Shown one piece after another: positions 26,831 through 39,377 of a stretch of DNA of 64,000 nt. The DNA is from Aestuariirhabdus haliotis. Lineage in GTDB: Bacteria; Pseudomonadota; Gammaproteobacteria; Pseudomonadales; Aestuariirhabdaceae. Made by a program: the position numbers and the translations under genes. The DNA is taken from the NCBI RefSeq assembly GCF_023509475.1, contig NZ_JAKSDZ010000003.1:205610-269609 (forward strand), written 5' to 3'. The notes below the pieces were generated by a model. The model saw nothing but the letters and a program-made list of their open reading frames with translations. It made no database searches and was not told the DNA's origin. Every line of letters begins with the position of its first letter. The stretch's first letter is position 1.

Positions 26831-26919
26831 GCTGCACTCCTTATATTTATTATTGGTGCAACCCCTAGCACTACAGAACTTCGAAAGAAGCTGCCTGTTG
26901 ATCGGCTAATCAGTGATTG

Positions 26920-26947
26920 AGTATAGCAACCAGCCACCAGTTGACAG
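26920..26947 (-). promoter_or_regulatory. Candidate promoter of the AOR operon
   Basis: Leftward -10 TATACT (26920-26925) and -35 CTGTCA (26942-26947), spacing 16, which would give a leader of about 85 bases before the ferredoxin gene. No Moco/Tuco riboswitch-like fold was recognised in the leader. The remaining bases to 27110 hold nothing I recognise. Confidence 0.4.
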
Positions 26948-27110
26948 GGGATTTTGCCAACGGATGAAAACCGTTTCGACCCATAACAACCCTAAGTGTT
27001 TGATACGAAATGGAGAATCAGGAATAAATAAGCAGAAATCACGGGCGACAAGCCCAACGCTGAGCCCCTGGCTTATCTACAGGGGAAACATTGAACTGTC
27101 AGACAGAAAC

Positions 27111-27140
27111 AAAAAAGCCCCGAGAAACGGGGCTTTTTTG
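27111..27140. terminator. Bidirectional intrinsic terminator after tRNA-Ser
   Basis: Stem GCCCC (27117-27121) / GGGGC (27130-27134), flanked by six A on one side and six T on the other, so functional on either strand. Its main client is tRNA-Ser, which ends at 27149 on the minus strand. Confidence 0.85.
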
Positions 27141-27148
27141 TTTAATGT

Positions 27149-27238
27149 GGCGGTGAGCCAGGGATTCGAACCCCGGGTAGGCTACTAACCTACGGCGGTT
27201 TTCAAGACCGCTGCATTCAACCACTCTGCCAGCTCACC
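27149..27238 (-). tRNA. tRNA-Ser(UGA)
   Basis: 90-base tRNA with a long variable arm, typical of type II tRNA-Ser. Anticodon stem GCGGT/ACCGC encloses CT-TGA-AA, anticodon UGA. Acceptor arm GGTGAGC/GCTCACC, T-loop GGTTCGAATCC, and CCA encoded at 27149-27151. A promoter lies about 58 bases upstream and a terminator directly downstream. Confidence 0.96.
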
Positions 27239-27295
27239 TGGACACCTCAGAAGAAAGCAGACCGTTCGCGGATAGCCGACCTCGAGATGGCGCAA

Positions 27296-27323
27296 ATCTT
27301 ACCCGATTTAAGCACTGTGTCAA
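27296..27323 (-). promoter_or_regulatory. Promoter of tRNA-Ser
   Basis: Perfect -35 TTGACA (27318-27323), spacer 16, -10 TAAGAT (27296-27301), giving a start near 27289 and a 50-base 5' leader to be trimmed by RNase P. A G/C-rich segment follows the -10, in the position of a stringent-response discriminator. Confidence 0.65.
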
Positions 27324-27460
27324 CGGCTAATTCATTGATTTTATTGGTCAACATTTCGCCACTGGGAACTAACCATTCAGATGCAACTCAAAATATGTGG
27401 AGGTACAGGCCTTGCTACTGATGTTGAGCAGTAGCGTTAGTGTACCAACAGTGCAGCGGC

Positions 27461-27488
27461 TTGATTTACAAGCCCCTGCCGGTATGAT
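27461..27488 (+). promoter_or_regulatory. Promoter of yccA
   Basis: TTGATT (27461-27466), spacer 16, TATGAT (27483-27488), about 47 bases upstream of the ATG. The rest of the gap from tRNA-Ser holds nothing further that I recognise. Confidence 0.55.
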
Positions 27489-27534
27489 GATGAGAACGTT
27501 TTACAATTAACCCGTTTTATGGAGAAACAGGCGA

Positions 27535-28203
27535 ATGAATGACCAAGTAACTGCGATTGCCCGCTCGGAAGAGCAGGTCCTGCAAACCAACAAGGTGATA
27601 CGCAACACTTATATGCTACTGTCCATGACACTGGTGTTCAGTGCCCTGGTCAGTGCCGTAGCTGTTCTTACAGCTGCTCCAGCGGTCCATTGGATTCTTT
27701 CTCTGGCAATAATGATTGGACTACTGTTTGCCGTCAGTAAAGCACGCAACAGCATCTGGGCCCTGCCCTTGGTTTTCCTCTTCACTGGCTACATGGGTTA
27801 CCAGCTTGGCCCCCTCCTTTCAGCATATCTTACCCTGCCGAATGGCAGTAGCATCGTTACTACTGCCTTGGGTATGACAGGGCTAATCTTCTTTTCCCTG
27901 TCGGGTTATGCACTCACCACCCGTAAAGACTTCAGCTTCCTTCGTGGATTTCTGTTTGTCGGACTGATAGTGCTGATCGCCGCCTCCTTGATTGGTATGT
28001 TCTTTGAAGTCAGCGGATTGCACATTGCTATCTCGGTAGCGGCCGTATTGATATTCTCCGGCTATATCCTATATGACACCAGCAACATTATTCATGGCGG
28101 TGAAACCAATTACGTAATGGCGACGGTTTCCCTTTACCTCAACATCTACCTTCTGTTCGTCCACCTGCTTAACCTGGTGGGCATCTTCGGTGGCGATGAC
28201 TGA
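27535..28203 (+). CDS. yccA: Bax inhibitor-1/YccA family inner-membrane protein
   Basis: 222 residues with seven predicted membrane segments (from about residue 24 to the C-terminus), matching the BI-1/TMBIM family. E. coli YccA (219) is a known substrate and modulator of the FtsH protease. Family motifs include LSGYALTTRKDFSFL and GYILYDTSNIIHGGE, with the acidic C-terminal GGDD. Own promoter and terminator, so probably monocistronic although tusD follows closely. Confidence 0.94.
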   Translation: MNDQVTAIARSEEQVLQTNKVIRNTYMLLSMTLVFSALVSAVAVLTAAPAVHWILSLAIMIGLLFAVSKARNSIWALPLVFLFTGYMGYQLGPLLSAYLTLPNGSSIVTTALGMTGLIFFSLSGYALTTRKDFSFLRGFLFVGLIVLIAASLIGMFFEVSGLHIAISVAAVLIFSGYILYDTSNIIHGGETNYVMATVSLYLNIYLLFVHLLNLVGIFGGDD

Positions 28204-28221
28204 TACCGATTGTCAGAACCC

Positions 28222-28249
28222 AAAGGCCCCGATAGTCTCGGGGCCTTTT
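28222..28249 (+). terminator. Intrinsic terminator after yccA
   Basis: 11-bp stem AAAGGCCCCGA (28222-28232) / TCGGGGCCTTT, followed by T. It lies between yccA and the tus genes and overlaps the upstream part of the longest tusD frame, supporting the later tusD start at 28291. Confidence 0.88.
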
Positions 28250-28290
28250 ACTATCTGCTACAATTTCGATTTCATTGCTCTGGGCGTTAC

Positions 28291-28683
28291 ATGAATTACA
28301 CTATCGCCATATACGGTGCCCCGTACTCCAGCCAGGCATGCCAAAGCGCGCTGAATTTTGCTAAAGCGCTGATATCCAATAACCACTCAATTGTTCGGCT
28401 TTTTTTCTATCAGGATGCGGTGCACACCGCCTCTATTCTGGCAATACCACCACAGGATGAAGTCGACCTTCCACGAGAATGGCGACTATTTATCGACAAA
28501 CACAAGCTGGATGCCGTGGTTTGCGTCGCTGCAGCTCTGCGTCGAGGACTGTTAAACAATGAAGAGCAACTGCGCTATGAAAAGCCTGCATCGAACTTAT
28601 CTTCATCGACTGCTTTATCTGGACTGGGCCAATTGATCGAAGGCGCGGTGATGAGCGATCGACTGGTTACTTTCGGGGCCTGA
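28291..28683 (+). CDS. tusD: Sulfurtransferase TusD
   Basis: 130-residue DsrE-fold subunit of the TusBCD complex that relays sulfur from TusA to TusE for 2-thiouridine at tRNA position 34. The active-site Cys is in AVVCVAAALRRG near residue 78. The ATG at 28291 gives MNYTIAIYGAPYSSQA, the family N-terminus; the upstream in-frame extension contains the yccA terminator. First gene of tusDCBE-ybiB, with a 3-base gap to tusC. Confidence 0.95.
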   Translation: MNYTIAIYGAPYSSQACQSALNFAKALISNNHSIVRLFFYQDAVHTASILAIPPQDEVDLPREWRLFIDKHKLDAVVCVAAALRRGLLNNEEQLRYEKPASNLSSSTALSGLGQLIEGAVMSDRLVTFGA

Positions 28684-28686
28684 GTC

Positions 28687-29046
28687 ATGGGGAAATCACT
28701 TTGCCTTATTACCAGCACCCCGCCCTACGGTACCCTTAATGCCAAGGAAGCGTTAGATACCGCGCTGATTGGAGCTGCTTTCGAGCTCGAAGTCTCCCTT
28801 GTTTTTGACGGCGATGGCATCTATCAATTACTCGACCAGCAGGCCCCTGACGCCCTGGGTCAAAAAACCTTTTCTGCAACCCTCAAAGCCCTCGAACTTT
28901 ATGGTGTCGAACAGCTGTTGGTGTGCGATGAAACACTAAGCTCTCGCGGCATTAAGCCCTCTCAACTCTGTGTGGAAGCTGATATAGTTTCACGTCATGA
29001 GCTGTCTCAGCACCTTGAGAGAGCTGATATCCTTTTAGGCTTCTAA
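28687..29046 (+). CDS. tusC: Sulfurtransferase complex subunit TusC
   Basis: 119-residue DsrF-like protein, same length as E. coli TusC (119). Begins MGKSLCLITSTPPYG and has the family pattern ALDTALIGAAFELEVSLVFDGDGI. It forms the hexameric TusBCD complex and carries no catalytic Cys of its own in known members. Tightly spaced between tusD and tusB. Confidence 0.93.
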   Translation: MGKSLCLITSTPPYGTLNAKEALDTALIGAAFELEVSLVFDGDGIYQLLDQQAPDALGQKTFSATLKALELYGVEQLLVCDETLSSRGIKPSQLCVEADIVSRHELSQHLERADILLGF

Positions 29047-29057
29047 CCTTTAACCTC

Positions 29058-29357
29058 ATGCTACATATCGTCAACAAAGCCCTCACTTCTTCAGACGCCC
29101 TTCAACGCTGCCTGAACCTTGCCAGTAAAGGCTCCAGCCTGCTGCTCATTGAGAACGGAGTGTTTAATGTATTACCAGAAACAGCCGGTTGGCGTTTATT
29201 GCAACAGCATCTGGGCAACATCAATATCTATGCACTCAGTGAAGACCTGGAGGCTAGAGGTCTGAATAAGCTGCTGCCTGACGAGGTTCAAAAGGTCAAT
29301 TACAATGGTTTCGTAGCCTTAACGGCGCAACACGAAAAATCATTAAGCTGGAATTGA
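29058..29357 (+). CDS. tusB: Sulfurtransferase complex subunit TusB
   Basis: 99-residue DsrH-like protein (E. coli TusB 95). Starts MLHIVNKALTSSDALQRCL and ends with the family Trp-containing tail LSWN. Third member of the TusBCD complex; separated from tusE by one base. Confidence 0.92.
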   Translation: MLHIVNKALTSSDALQRCLNLASKGSSLLLIENGVFNVLPETAGWRLLQQHLGNINIYALSEDLEARGLNKLLPDEVQKVNYNGFVALTAQHEKSLSWN

Positions 29358-29358
29358 T

Positions 29359-29694
29359 ATGCCCCAAATAATCATTGATGGCAAATCGGTGGAAGTTGAT
29401 AAGGAAGGATACCTGACCAACCTGGATGACTGGTCGCCAAATGCTGCCAATGAGCTGGCACTTGCTGATGACATCTCTCTTAGCGACGCCCACTGGGAAG
29501 TAATACACGCGTTACGAGCTTTTTACAGTGAATACCAACTCTCCCCAGCAATGCGTCCACTGGTAAAATATATTGGCAGAACGCTCGGGAACGACAAAGG
29601 CAAGAGCATCTATTTGTTACAACTGTTTCCCGGCAGCCCCGCCAAGATCGCTGCTCGTATTGCCGGCCTTCCCAAACCCACTAACTGCATGTGA
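29359..29694 (+). CDS. tusE: TusE/DsrC family sulfur-transfer protein
   Basis: 111 residues. Carries sulfur from TusD to MnmA, which is also present in this window at 45974-47104. The penultimate C-terminal Cys on the flexible arm is in GLPKPTNCM. Core motifs: DEEGYL-like KEGYLTNLDDWS near 15 and LRAFYSEYQLSPAMRPLVKYI near 60. Ends four bases before ybiB. Confidence 0.95.
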   Translation: MPQIIIDGKSVEVDKEGYLTNLDDWSPNAANELALADDISLSDAHWEVIHALRAFYSEYQLSPAMRPLVKYIGRTLGNDKGKSIYLLQLFPGSPAKIAARIAGLPKPTNCM

Positions 29695-29697
29695 CCT

Positions 29698-30708
29698 ATG
29701 ACCAACATTGTATCTTCCCCAATCAGAGAACACCCTTTTGCGCCTTTTCTTAAAATCATTGGTAAAGGCCCCCGAGGTTCACGTTCCTTTACTGAAGAAG
29801 AAGCCCATACCGTAATGGGCATGGTACTTCGGGATGAATTGGAACCGGTGCAACTGGGGGCGTTACTATTGTTACTTCGAGTAAAGAGCGAAACTTCCGA
29901 GGAGATGGCCGGATTTGCCCGCGCAGTACGGGAACACATTCCGCTGCCCGCCAAGCCAATCTCGGTGGACCTAGACTGGTCTTCCTATGCCGGAAAACGC
30001 CGCCAACTGCCCTGGTTTATTCTTAGCATCACACTACTTAATGACCATGGTTTGCGGGTTTTTATGCATGGCACAGAGGGGCATACCTCAGGCCGTATTT
30101 ATACGCGATCAGTGCTCGAGGCACTTGAACTACCTGTCTGTACCGATTGGCAATCAGTTGATAATGCCATATCAGCGCAGAAGTTTGCCTATATGCCACT
30201 ACAGACTCTGTGCCCGGAACTGCAAGGTATCATCGATCTTAGGAATATACTGGGCGTACGATCTCCCGTTCACTCCCTGGTACGCCTGCTTAACCCTCTA
30301 AATGCCCCCCATGTTATCCAGAGCATCTTTCACCCAGCCTACCAGCCAGTGCATCAGCTGGCTGGCAAATTACTGGGCTACTCCAACATATCCGTTATTA
30401 AAGGCGACGGCGGTGAAATCGAACGCAACCCAGATAATCCATTACAGGTTCGCGCTGTTCTGGGCGACGAACTGGTCGAAGAGGAATGGCCTGCCCTCTT
30501 CCCTCGCCGGCATTTAAAACCCGAAACCCTTAACCTGGACGATCTAACCGGCGTCTGGCGAGGAACAAAGCAGGATGAATATGGTGAAAGTGCAGTGATC
30601 AGTACCGCAGCCATTGCCCTCAAACAGACAGGCAAAGCCAGCAGCCAGCGGCAAGCGATGGAGTTGGCATCCGAGCTTTGGATGCAGCGCGACAAAACGC
30701 GATTTTAA
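29698..30708 (+). CDS. ybiB: Glycosyltransferase family protein YbiB (TrpD2-like)
   Basis: 336 residues related to anthranilate phosphoribosyltransferase but without its tryptophan-pathway context. E. coli YbiB/TrpD2 (about 320) is reported to bind nucleic acids rather than make tryptophan. N-terminal helical part with ARGSRSFTEEEA-like pattern (GPRGSRSFTEEEAH), middle FMHGTEGHTSGRIYTRSVLEAL, and LRNILGVRSPVHSLVRLLNP near residue 180. Last gene of the tus operon, followed by a bidirectional terminator. Confidence 0.9.
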   Translation: MTNIVSSPIREHPFAPFLKIIGKGPRGSRSFTEEEAHTVMGMVLRDELEPVQLGALLLLLRVKSETSEEMAGFARAVREHIPLPAKPISVDLDWSSYAGKRRQLPWFILSITLLNDHGLRVFMHGTEGHTSGRIYTRSVLEALELPVCTDWQSVDNAISAQKFAYMPLQTLCPELQGIIDLRNILGVRSPVHSLVRLLNPLNAPHVIQSIFHPAYQPVHQLAGKLLGYSNISVIKGDGGEIERNPDNPLQVRAVLGDELVEEEWPALFPRRHLKPETLNLDDLTGVWRGTKQDEYGESAVISTAAIALKQTGKASSQRQAMELASELWMQRDKTRF

Positions 30709-30721
30709 AGTGATACCGCAA

Positions 30722-30751
30722 AAAAAGCCCGGAATTAAACCCGGGCTTTTT
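30722..30751. terminator. Bidirectional intrinsic terminator between ybiB and cysG
   Basis: 11-bp stem AAAAAGCCCGG (30722-30732) / CCGGGCTTTTT (30741-30751) around an 8-base loop, with A-rich and T-rich flanks. It ends both converging operons. Confidence 0.92.
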
Positions 30752-30753
30752 AG

Positions 30754-32157
30754 TTAGGCCTCGGGTAATCCCGCATCATCTGCCCAGCCAAGCTTTTCTC
30801 TTAGTAGGACAACCTCCCCAACAATAATCAAGGTGGGAGCTTTCACTTGTTCAGATTCGACAATGGCATTGATAGTCTCAAGGGTACCGGTAAAAACACG
30901 CTGACTCGGCGTGGTACCCTGTTGCACAAGAGCTACGGGGGTATTAGCACCGCGCCCATGCTCTATGAGCTTTTCGCAGATCGTTTTCAGACCAACCAGC
31001 CCCATATAAAACACCACAGTCTGCTCTTTATGGACCAGCTCGTTCCAGGGCAACTGACAGCTTCCGTTTTTAAGATGTCCCGTTATAAAACGAACTGACT
31101 GAGCATAATCACGGTGGGTCAAAGGAATCCCCGCATAACAGGAGCAACCTGTGGCGGCAGTGATACCCGGGACCACCTGAAAAGGAATACCATTCTCTGC
31201 CAGCTTATCGATCTCTTCACCACCGCGGCCAAAGATAAAAGGATCGCCACCTTTAAGACGCAAAACACGGCGACCTTCTTTCGCCAGTCTAACCAGAAGA
31301 TCATTGATCTCCTCTTGAGGCAGGGTGTGCTCTGAGCGAGCCTTACCTACATTGATACGCTCAGCATCTCTACGCGTCATATCAACTACCGCTTCAGAAA
31401 CCAGCCGATCGTAAAGCACTACGTCGGCTTGCTGCATCAAACGCAAGGCACGAAATGTCAACAGATCAGGGTCTCCCGGCCCGCCCCCCACCAGATAAAC
31501 TTCACCTGGCTGAGTTTCATCACCCGATTGAGACTGAAGAATTTCCTCCAGACGTTGTTTGGCTTGCTGTTCTTTACCAGAGAAAACCAGCTCGGCGACA
31601 TCTCCCTGCAAAACAGATTCCCAAAAACCACGACGCTGGTTAATACTGGAAAAACGCTCTTTCACTGCATCACGAAAACCGCCAACTAACGCGCCTAATC
31701 GACCATAAGCCGCCGGGATAGTGGACTCAAGGCGTGAGCGGATCAGACGCGCCAACACCGGTGATTTACCTCCGCTGGACACTGCTATCACAATCGGTGA
31801 ACGGTCGATAATAGCCGGTAAAATAAAGGTGCAAAGCGGTGGATTATCCACCACATTGACGGGCAGATTTATCGCTTTTGCATCTTCGGAAACAGCCAGA
31901 TTAACATCGTAAACATTGGTCGCGGCGATCACCAGCACCATGCCATCGAGCGCCTCTCGAGAGTACTCGATTTGTTCAAGTGTCACCCTGCTATCTTTGG
32001 CCAGCTCATGAATACCAGAACTTAGTTCCGGTGCCACCACATGAATTCTCGCGCCGGCTTTTAGCAGCATGGTCGCCTTCCGGGTGGCGATTTCGCCACC
32101 ACCAACCACCAGGCAGGGCTTGTCTTTAAGATCAAAATAAAGCGGTAAAAAATCCAT
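30754..32157 (-). CDS. cysG: Siroheme synthase (trifunctional)
   Basis: 467 residues with three activities making siroheme from uroporphyrinogen III. N-terminal dehydrogenase/ferrochelatase: [17 protein letters not shown] near 15 and [15 protein letters not shown] near 128. C-terminal [26 protein letters not shown] near 220, [17 protein letters not shown] near 295 and [20 protein letters not shown] near 330. Length fits E. coli CysG (457). Siroheme serves sulfite and nitrite reductases. Downstream of serS on the same strand with a terminator between them. Confidence 0.97.
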   Translation of the reverse strand: MDFLPLYFDLKDKPCLVVGGGEIATRKATMLLKAGARIHVVAPELSSGIHELAKDSRVTLEQIEYSREALDGMVLVIAATNVYDVNLAVSEDAKAINLPVNVVDNPPLCTFILPAIIDRSPIVIAVSSGGKSPVLARLIRSRLESTIPAAYGRLGALVGGFRDAVKERFSSINQRRGFWESVLQGDVAELVFSGKEQQAKQRLEEILQSQSGDETQPGEVYLVGGGPGDPDLLTFRALRLMQQADVVLYDRLVSEAVVDMTRRDAERINVGKARSEHTLPQEEINDLLVRLAKEGRRVLRLKGGDPFIFGRGGEEIDKLAENGIPFQVVPGITAATGCSCYAGIPLTHRDYAQSVRFITGHLKNGSCQLPWNELVHKEQTVVFYMGLVGLKTICEKLIEHGRGANTPVALVQQGTTPSQRVFTGTLETINAIVESEQVKAPTLIIVGEVVLLREKLGWADDAGLPEA

Positions 32158-32175
32158 AATAACCCTGCATTAGTC

Positions 32176-32208
32176 ACAAAAAGCCAAAACCCGGGGACAA
32201 CTCCCCGG
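32176..32208 (-). terminator. Intrinsic terminator after serS
   Basis: Stem TCCCCGG/CCGGGGA (32191-32208) with a 4-base loop. Reading leftward it is followed by GTTTTGGCTTTTTG. It lies in the 55 bases between serS and cysG and should make cysG depend at least partly on its own promoter. Confidence 0.7.
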
Positions 32209-32212
32209 ACGA

Positions 32213-33493
<1,281 letters not shown>

Positions 33494-33508
33494 TTACCTT
33501 GCAATCAG

Positions 33509-33892
33509 TTAACTGAATAATTTTTCAACAAGCAGGAAGCCAGCCAATGTTGCTATCAAGCACAACACGACACTGGCGAATAGATATCCCACGGCAACGC
33601 CTAACTCGCCATTCTGGATCATTCGCAGAGCATCCAGCGAGTAGGTAGAGAACGTTGTAAAGGCACCTAAAAAGCCTGTGATAAGACCACTCTTCCACAC
33701 TGGTGGCAATTGTAGCCTTTCTACAATTGTAAAATAAGCGATTCCGATCAAGAATGAACCCACAACGTTAACGATCAGGGTTGGCATAGGAAACAGCTTG
33801 GAACCGGTCAATTCATAGAGGTTGTACACAGAGAACCGAGCGGCTGCACCTAACGCTCCCCCCATACCGACAAACAGCAGTTGCTGCCACAT
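33509..33892 (-). CDS. crcB: Fluoride ion channel CrcB/Fluc
   Basis: 127 residues, four membrane segments. Dual-topology dimeric channel exporting fluoride. Motifs: GGALGAAARFSVYN at residue 10, TLIVNVVGSFLIG near 37 (conserved Asn) and GFLGAFTTFSTYSLDA near 70 (the Phe-box and Thr/Ser track). The ATG at 33892 (MWQQLLFVGMGG) starts one base after the rarA stop; the 12-residue longer frame would run into rarA. No fluoride riboswitch is seen, since the gene lies inside an operon. Confidence 0.94.
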   Translation of the reverse strand: MWQQLLFVGMGGALGAAARFSVYNLYELTGSKLFPMPTLIVNVVGSFLIGIAYFTIVERLQLPPVWKSGLITGFLGAFTTFSTYSLDALRMIQNGELGVAVGYLFASVVLCLIATLAGFLLVEKLFS

Positions 33893-33893
33893 A

Positions 33894-35222
33894 TCACTCC
33901 GCCCCCCTTCGGTGCTCACTGTGTTCATCTAGCTCATGTAAAAAGCGCAATTTTTCGCCAATTTTTCGCTCCAGCCCCCGATCCGTCGGCGTATAGAAAC
34001 GTTTCTCTGCGATGGATTCAGGCAGATACCTCTCGCCTGCGGCGTAACCATGCTCTTCATCGTGAGCATACCGGTACTCCTGTCCATAACCCAGCTCTTT
34101 CATTAATGAAGTCGGTGCATTGCGAAGGTGGTGAGGCACTTCATCCGTTGCCCCGGCAGCCACTTCGGCGCAGGCCGCCTTGAAAGCCGTGTAGACTGCA
34201 TTACTTTTGGGTGCACAGGCACAATAAACAGCCGCCTGTGCAATTGCACGATTACCCTCAGCCGGCCCCAGGCGCTCAAATGCATCCCAGGCATTAAGGG
34301 CTACCTGCATCGCCCTGGGATCTGCGTTACCTATGTCTTCTGATGCAATGGCCAACAAACGACGGGCTACATACAAGGGATCACAGCCACCATCGAGCAT
34401 ACGAGCAAACCAATACAGGGCTCCATCAGGCGATGACCCACGTACCGATTTGTGAAACGCAGAAATCTGGTCATAAAACTGATCCCCGCCCTTATCAAAT
34501 CGCCGCACCGACTCACCGAGTACCTCAGCAACGATCTCTCGGGTGATCTCTCCCTGGTCTTCAACCAGATCGGAAGCGATCTCAAGCAGATTCAACAAAC
34601 GCCGAGCATCACCATCGCAGGAGCGACAGACTAATGACAACACAGTGTCATCTATCGAAAGCTGTCGAGTACCCAAGCCGCGCTCAGTATCAGACAACGC
34701 AATCGATGCAACCGATTGTAAACTCTCCTCAGCCAGCGGTTTGAGCAAATACACTCGAGCCCGGGAAAGCAATGCATTGTTTAATTCAAAAGAGGGATTT
34801 TCCGTTGTAGCCCCGATAAATATCAGGGTACCGTCCTCAACATAGGGCAGAAAAGCATCCTGCTGAGCCTTGTTAAAGCGATGCACTTCATCCACAAGCA
34901 AAATGGTTTTCGTTTGCCCTCGATACTGCTGGGCCCGCTCCACAACCGCTCTTATCTCTTTCACTCCGGACAGCACCGCCGAGACCACTTCAAAACGCGC
35001 CTTAACATATGCGGAGATAAGGCGGGCCAAGGTCGTCTTGCCAACACCGGGCGGCCCCCAAAACACCATGGAGTGGATAGCCCCTCTCTCAAGGGCTGAT
35101 CGTAAAGGCCTACCGGCCGCCAATAAGTGATCTTGCCCGAGGTATTCGTCCAGTGTTCGAGGCCGCAGCCGGTCCGCGAGCGGCCGGTACCCCTCTTGCG
35201 TGAACAGATCGGGGTCAGACAT
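33894..35222 (-). CDS. rarA: Replication-associated recombination protein A (AAA+ ATPase)
   Basis: 442 residues, like E. coli RarA/MgsA (447), a clamp-loader-related ATPase acting at stalled forks with SSB. Walker [14 protein letters not shown] near 50, Walker [11 protein letters not shown] near 110 and sensor 1 [14 protein letters not shown] near 135. The C-terminal tetramerisation part ([23 protein letters not shown]) is present. Its ATG overlaps the lolA stop by one base (TAATG). Confidence 0.97.
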   Translation of the reverse strand: MSDPDLFTQEGYRPLADRLRPRTLDEYLGQDHLLAAGRPLRSALERGAIHSMVFWGPPGVGKTTLARLISAYVKARFEVVSAVLSGVKEIRAVVERAQQYRGQTKTILLVDEVHRFNKAQQDAFLPYVEDGTLIFIGATTENPSFELNNALLSRARVYLLKPLAEESLQSVASIALSDTERGLGTRQLSIDDTVLSLVCRSCDGDARRLLNLLEIASDLVEDQGEITREIVAEVLGESVRRFDKGGDQFYDQISAFHKSVRGSSPDGALYWFARMLDGGCDPLYVARRLLAIASEDIGNADPRAMQVALNAWDAFERLGPAEGNRAIAQAAVYCACAPKSNAVYTAFKAACAEVAAGATDEVPHHLRNAPTSLMKELGYGQEYRYAHDEEHGYAAGERYLPESIAEKRFYTPTDRGLERKIGEKLRFLHELDEHSEHRRGAE

Positions 35223-35857
35223 TAGCGCAGATCTTCGATAATATCGGTACCCTCAGGCACATTCATCTCAAATAGCTCAGCATCTATCGGTATATTGGTT
35301 TGAACCGATGAAAAATCTATGCGAGTGCGCGAGCCGAGGGAATCGACCAACTGCATGGCACTAATATGGTCGTTCACAAATTCCAACTCCAGACTTTCAA
35401 AGAGAGAATCTGGAGCTCGTGGCTGAAGTTGAAAACGAGTAACTTCACCGTCTTGAGCCAGAGCCTTTACTGAAAAGTCACGCTCGATGGCTTCGCTGTT
35501 ACCACTGAGAATCAAGGCAGGTGTCGTCCCCGCTCTGGGATCGAGGGATTGTACAGTAAGCTGTTCCAGATCCGGATCGTAAATTGACACCGTTTTGCCA
35601 TCGGATATCACCAACTGGGGAAAAGGTGTCGCCACCTGCCAGCGAAACCGATCTGGTCGCTCAACAACTAACTGCCCCTGGGATTCCTGCACACGAGCAC
35701 CGCTGGCGTCCATCGTCAGCTGTTCGAATTGAGCATTAATACTCGTAGCTTTAGCCAGCAGACTATTGAGATCATCGATATCGGCGGCCGCCACAAAAGC
35801 AGACCAGGAGCTCATCAGCACTATCAGTAACAGACGCATTAGGTTTGCATACCTCAT
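35222..35857 (-). CDS. lolA: Outer-membrane lipoprotein carrier protein LolA
   Basis: 211 residues including a cleavable signal peptide (about 1-24, ending AFVAAA). Periplasmic chaperone moving lipoproteins from LolCDE to LolB. Family landmarks: [10 protein letters not shown] near 43, the Arg-rich [20 protein letters not shown] near 70 and the hydrophobic strand region. Lies 6 bases after ftsK and overlaps rarA by one base; this ftsK-lolA-rarA order is widespread in gammaproteobacteria. Confidence 0.95.
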   Translation of the reverse strand: MRYANLMRLLLIVLMSSWSAFVAAADIDDLNSLLAKATSINAQFEQLTMDASGARVQESQGQLVVERPDRFRWQVATPFPQLVISDGKTVSIYDPDLEQLTVQSLDPRAGTTPALILSGNSEAIERDFSVKALAQDGEVTRFQLQPRAPDSLFESLELEFVNDHISAMQLVDSLGSRTRIDFSSVQTNIPIDAELFEMNVPEGTDIIEDLR

Positions 35858-35863
35858 CGTTAA

Positions 35864-38185
35864 TTAGTCTCTTGGTGGGGGTGGTGCCAACACTTCACGG
35901 CTACCGTTAGACCCCATGGCACTGACCACACCAGCCATTTCCATACTTTCGATCAAGCGAGCTGCTCGGTTATAACCAATCTTGTATTTACGTTGCACCG
36001 AAGAGATCGATGCCCGTCGCGTTTCAGTGACAAACGCAACGGCCTGATCATAGAGCACATCGACATCTTCTGCGTCTCCTCCCCCCCCCAGGCTGACATC
36101 GCCCTCGGTAGGAGCGCCATTAAGAATCTCATCGACAAAGTCAGGCTCCCCACGTTTTTTCCAGTCATCAACAACGCGATGAACTTCCTCATCCGAAACG
36201 AACGCACCATGAACCCGAATGGGGACACCACTGCCTGGCGGTAAGTAGAGCATGTCGCCGTGCCCCAGCAACTGCTCTGCACCGCCCTGATCCAAAATGG
36301 TGCGGGAGTCAATCTTGGATGACACCTGAAACGCAATACGTGTCGGCACGTTGGCCTTGATCAACCCAGTGATCACATCTACCGACGGGCGCTGGGTTGC
36401 AAGAATAAGGTGAATACCGGCAGCCCGGGCTTTCTGCGCGATACGAGCAATCAGCTCCTCAACTTTCTTACCGACAATCATTATCATATCGGCAAATTCA
36501 TCGACCACTACGACAATAAAGGGCAAGGTTTCAAGGTTGGGAGGAACATCGCTTTCGCCAAGCGGCTCATACAGAGGATCAGTTAGCGGTTCACCGGCTT
36601 TTTCAGCGTCTTTTATCTTGCGATTGAAGCCAGCAACATTCCTTACTCCCATGGCCGCCATCAGTTTATAACGACGCTCCATCTCAGCCACACACCAGCG
36701 CAACGCGTTAGCGGCATCTTTCATGTCCGTAACCACTGGCGATAACAAATGCGGAATGCCGTCATAAATAGACAGCTCCAGCATTTTTGGATCAACCATA
36801 ATCAAGCGCACTTCATCCGGATTGGCTTTTAACAACATGCTCAAAATCATGGCATTCACACCAACCGACTTACCCGACCCCGTGGTACCGGCAACCAGAA
36901 GGTGCGGCATCTTGGCCAGGTTTACGACCACCGGATCACCGGCAATATCGTGCCCCAAGGCCAAGCTCAGAGGTGAAACTGCATCATCATAAGCTGAAGA
37001 GCCTACCACCTCAGAAAAATACACGGTATTGCGGTCTTCGTTGGGGATTTCAATACCCACCACTGACTTTCCGGGAATCACCTCAACTACTCGCACACTA
37101 ATAACCGCCAGCGATCTCGCAAGATCTTTGGCCAGATTGGTTATTTTGCTGACCTTGACACCCGCTGCCGGTTGGATTTCAAAGCGTGTAATGACCGGCC
37201 CCGGATGCACCGCAACCACCTCGGCAATAACGCCAAAGTCTTTCAGTTTAATCTCCAGCAGCTTGGACATCCCCTCCAGAGATTCAGCAGAATAGCCATG
37301 TACGGCGCTCTTATCGGCTTGATCAAGTAATGCCAGCGGGGGTAAATCGCCTTTTACAGGCTCATCAAACAGGCTGGTTTGCCGCTCTTTCACCACCCGC
37401 TTGCTGGTTTCGACTTTTTTAACGGGGGTGGCAATTTTGACCGGTGGCCGCGCCTTTTGCTTCTTCACTTCCTGGGCAATAACCACTTTTCGTTCTTGCT
37501 TAACCTTCTCAATCGCCTTGACTTCGCGCCGAGCAGAAAAACGCTTTTTCCAATCCAGAACAAGGTTTTGCAACACTTCAAATAAACGCACGGTTAACCG
37601 ACCTGTGCGGTCCATCAGCTTTATCCAGGAAAGGTCTGTAAAGACCGTCACGCCGATCAGGAAGAAACTCACCAACACCAGCGTCAAGCCGGGACGCCCG
37701 AGATTATCCGTTGCACCGTTTGCCACAATGTCGCCTAGAATGCCGCCCGCAGACTCGGGTAAAGCGCTATTGATCGAAGTGAAGTGCAGAGTGGCTAACG
37801 CAGCGCCGGATACCAGAGTCAGAATTAATCCTGTGGTTCTCAGCGCCAGCAAGGAGGGTTTCCAACGGAATGGATTGTGTCGCCCGCGGAACAACTGCCA
37901 GGCTTTCACACAGAGAATCAACGGAAAAAGATAAGCAAAAATACCGAACAGGGAAAACAACAGGTCGGAGAACCAGGCGCCACTCCTACCAGCCGCGTTA
38001 TGGATCTCACCATGGCTGACCGCACTCGACCACCCAGGATCGTTGCTATGGTACGTGCTTAATGCCATGAGCATGTAAAAACAAAGCGCCACCAAGAGGA
38101 TCAGCCCCCCCTCTCGCAAGCGCAAGGAAAATTGCTGACCTAATGTGGTTGTTGAAGCTGGCTTCGCTGCCTTGGAGTTTTTCAA
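35864..38185 (-). CDS. ftsK: DNA translocase FtsK
   Basis: 773 residues. N-terminal domain with four to five membrane segments (to about residue 200), a short basic/Pro linker (far shorter than the E. coli linker), then the alpha/beta motor. Walker [15 protein letters not shown] near 425; Walker [15 protein letters not shown] near 555. The gamma winged helix ([21 protein letters not shown] near 735) reads KOPS sequences and activates XerD. Couples septation to chromosome-dimer resolution. Divergent from trxB across a 231-base region holding both promoters. Confidence 0.97.
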   Translation of the reverse strand: MKNSKAAKPASTTTLGQQFSLRLREGGLILLVALCFYMLMALSTYHSNDPGWSSAVSHGEIHNAAGRSGAWFSDLLFSLFGIFAYLFPLILCVKAWQLFRGRHNPFRWKPSLLALRTTGLILTLVSGAALATLHFTSINSALPESAGGILGDIVANGATDNLGRPGLTLVLVSFFLIGVTVFTDLSWIKLMDRTGRLTVRLFEVLQNLVLDWKKRFSARREVKAIEKVKQERKVVIAQEVKKQKARPPVKIATPVKKVETSKRVVKERQTSLFDEPVKGDLPPLALLDQADKSAVHGYSAESLEGMSKLLEIKLKDFGVIAEVVAVHPGPVITRFEIQPAAGVKVSKITNLAKDLARSLAVISVRVVEVIPGKSVVGIEIPNEDRNTVYFSEVVGSSAYDDAVSPLSLALGHDIAGDPVVVNLAKMPHLLVAGTTGSGKSVGVNAMILSMLLKANPDEVRLIMVDPKMLELSIYDGIPHLLSPVVTDMKDAANALRWCVAEMERRYKLMAAMGVRNVAGFNRKIKDAEKAGEPLTDPLYEPLGESDVPPNLETLPFIVVVVDEFADMIMIVGKKVEELIARIAQKARAAGIHLILATQRPSVDVITGLIKANVPTRIAFQVSSKIDSRTILDQGGAEQLLGHGDMLYLPPGSGVPIRVHGAFVSDEEVHRVVDDWKKRGEPDFVDEILNGAPTEGDVSLGGGGDAEDVDVLYDQAVAFVTETRRASISSVQRKYKIGYNRAARLIESMEMAGVVSAMGSNGSREVLAPPPPRD

Positions 38186-38407
38186 ATCCGCTATCCTGAA
38201 ACGTCCGCGTACTTATCATATCGAAAACACTGGTTCCGACCGTTCACCTATTGTACTCACTTGGCCCACTATCGACTATAACCTTCGGTATTTAAACGAA
38301 TTTTTTGCATATTCTGTGCGCTGCTCGATAACCGATTGAACCCCTTTAACAGCTTACGTATCATAACCGCCCCAGCAGCACTGTGCTGCCCCAGATTTTC
38401 TACATAG

Positions 38408-39367
<960 letters not shown>

Positions 39368-39377
39368 GTCATCATCC

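Noticed and set aside
26920..26946. Sigma-54-like promoter (TGG..TTGC) before the AOR operon
   Set aside because: GG and GC elements are one base too close for the -24/-12 spacing; the sigma-70-like TATACT/CTGTCA pair is kept instead.
26941..26970. Plus-strand TTGACA at 26941 as a rightward promoter
   Set aside because: No acceptable -10 at 16-18 bases and no rightward gene before the tRNA terminator.
28210..28290. Upstream start for tusD
   Set aside because: The added residues are encoded by the yccA terminator hairpin; the family N-terminus begins at 28291.
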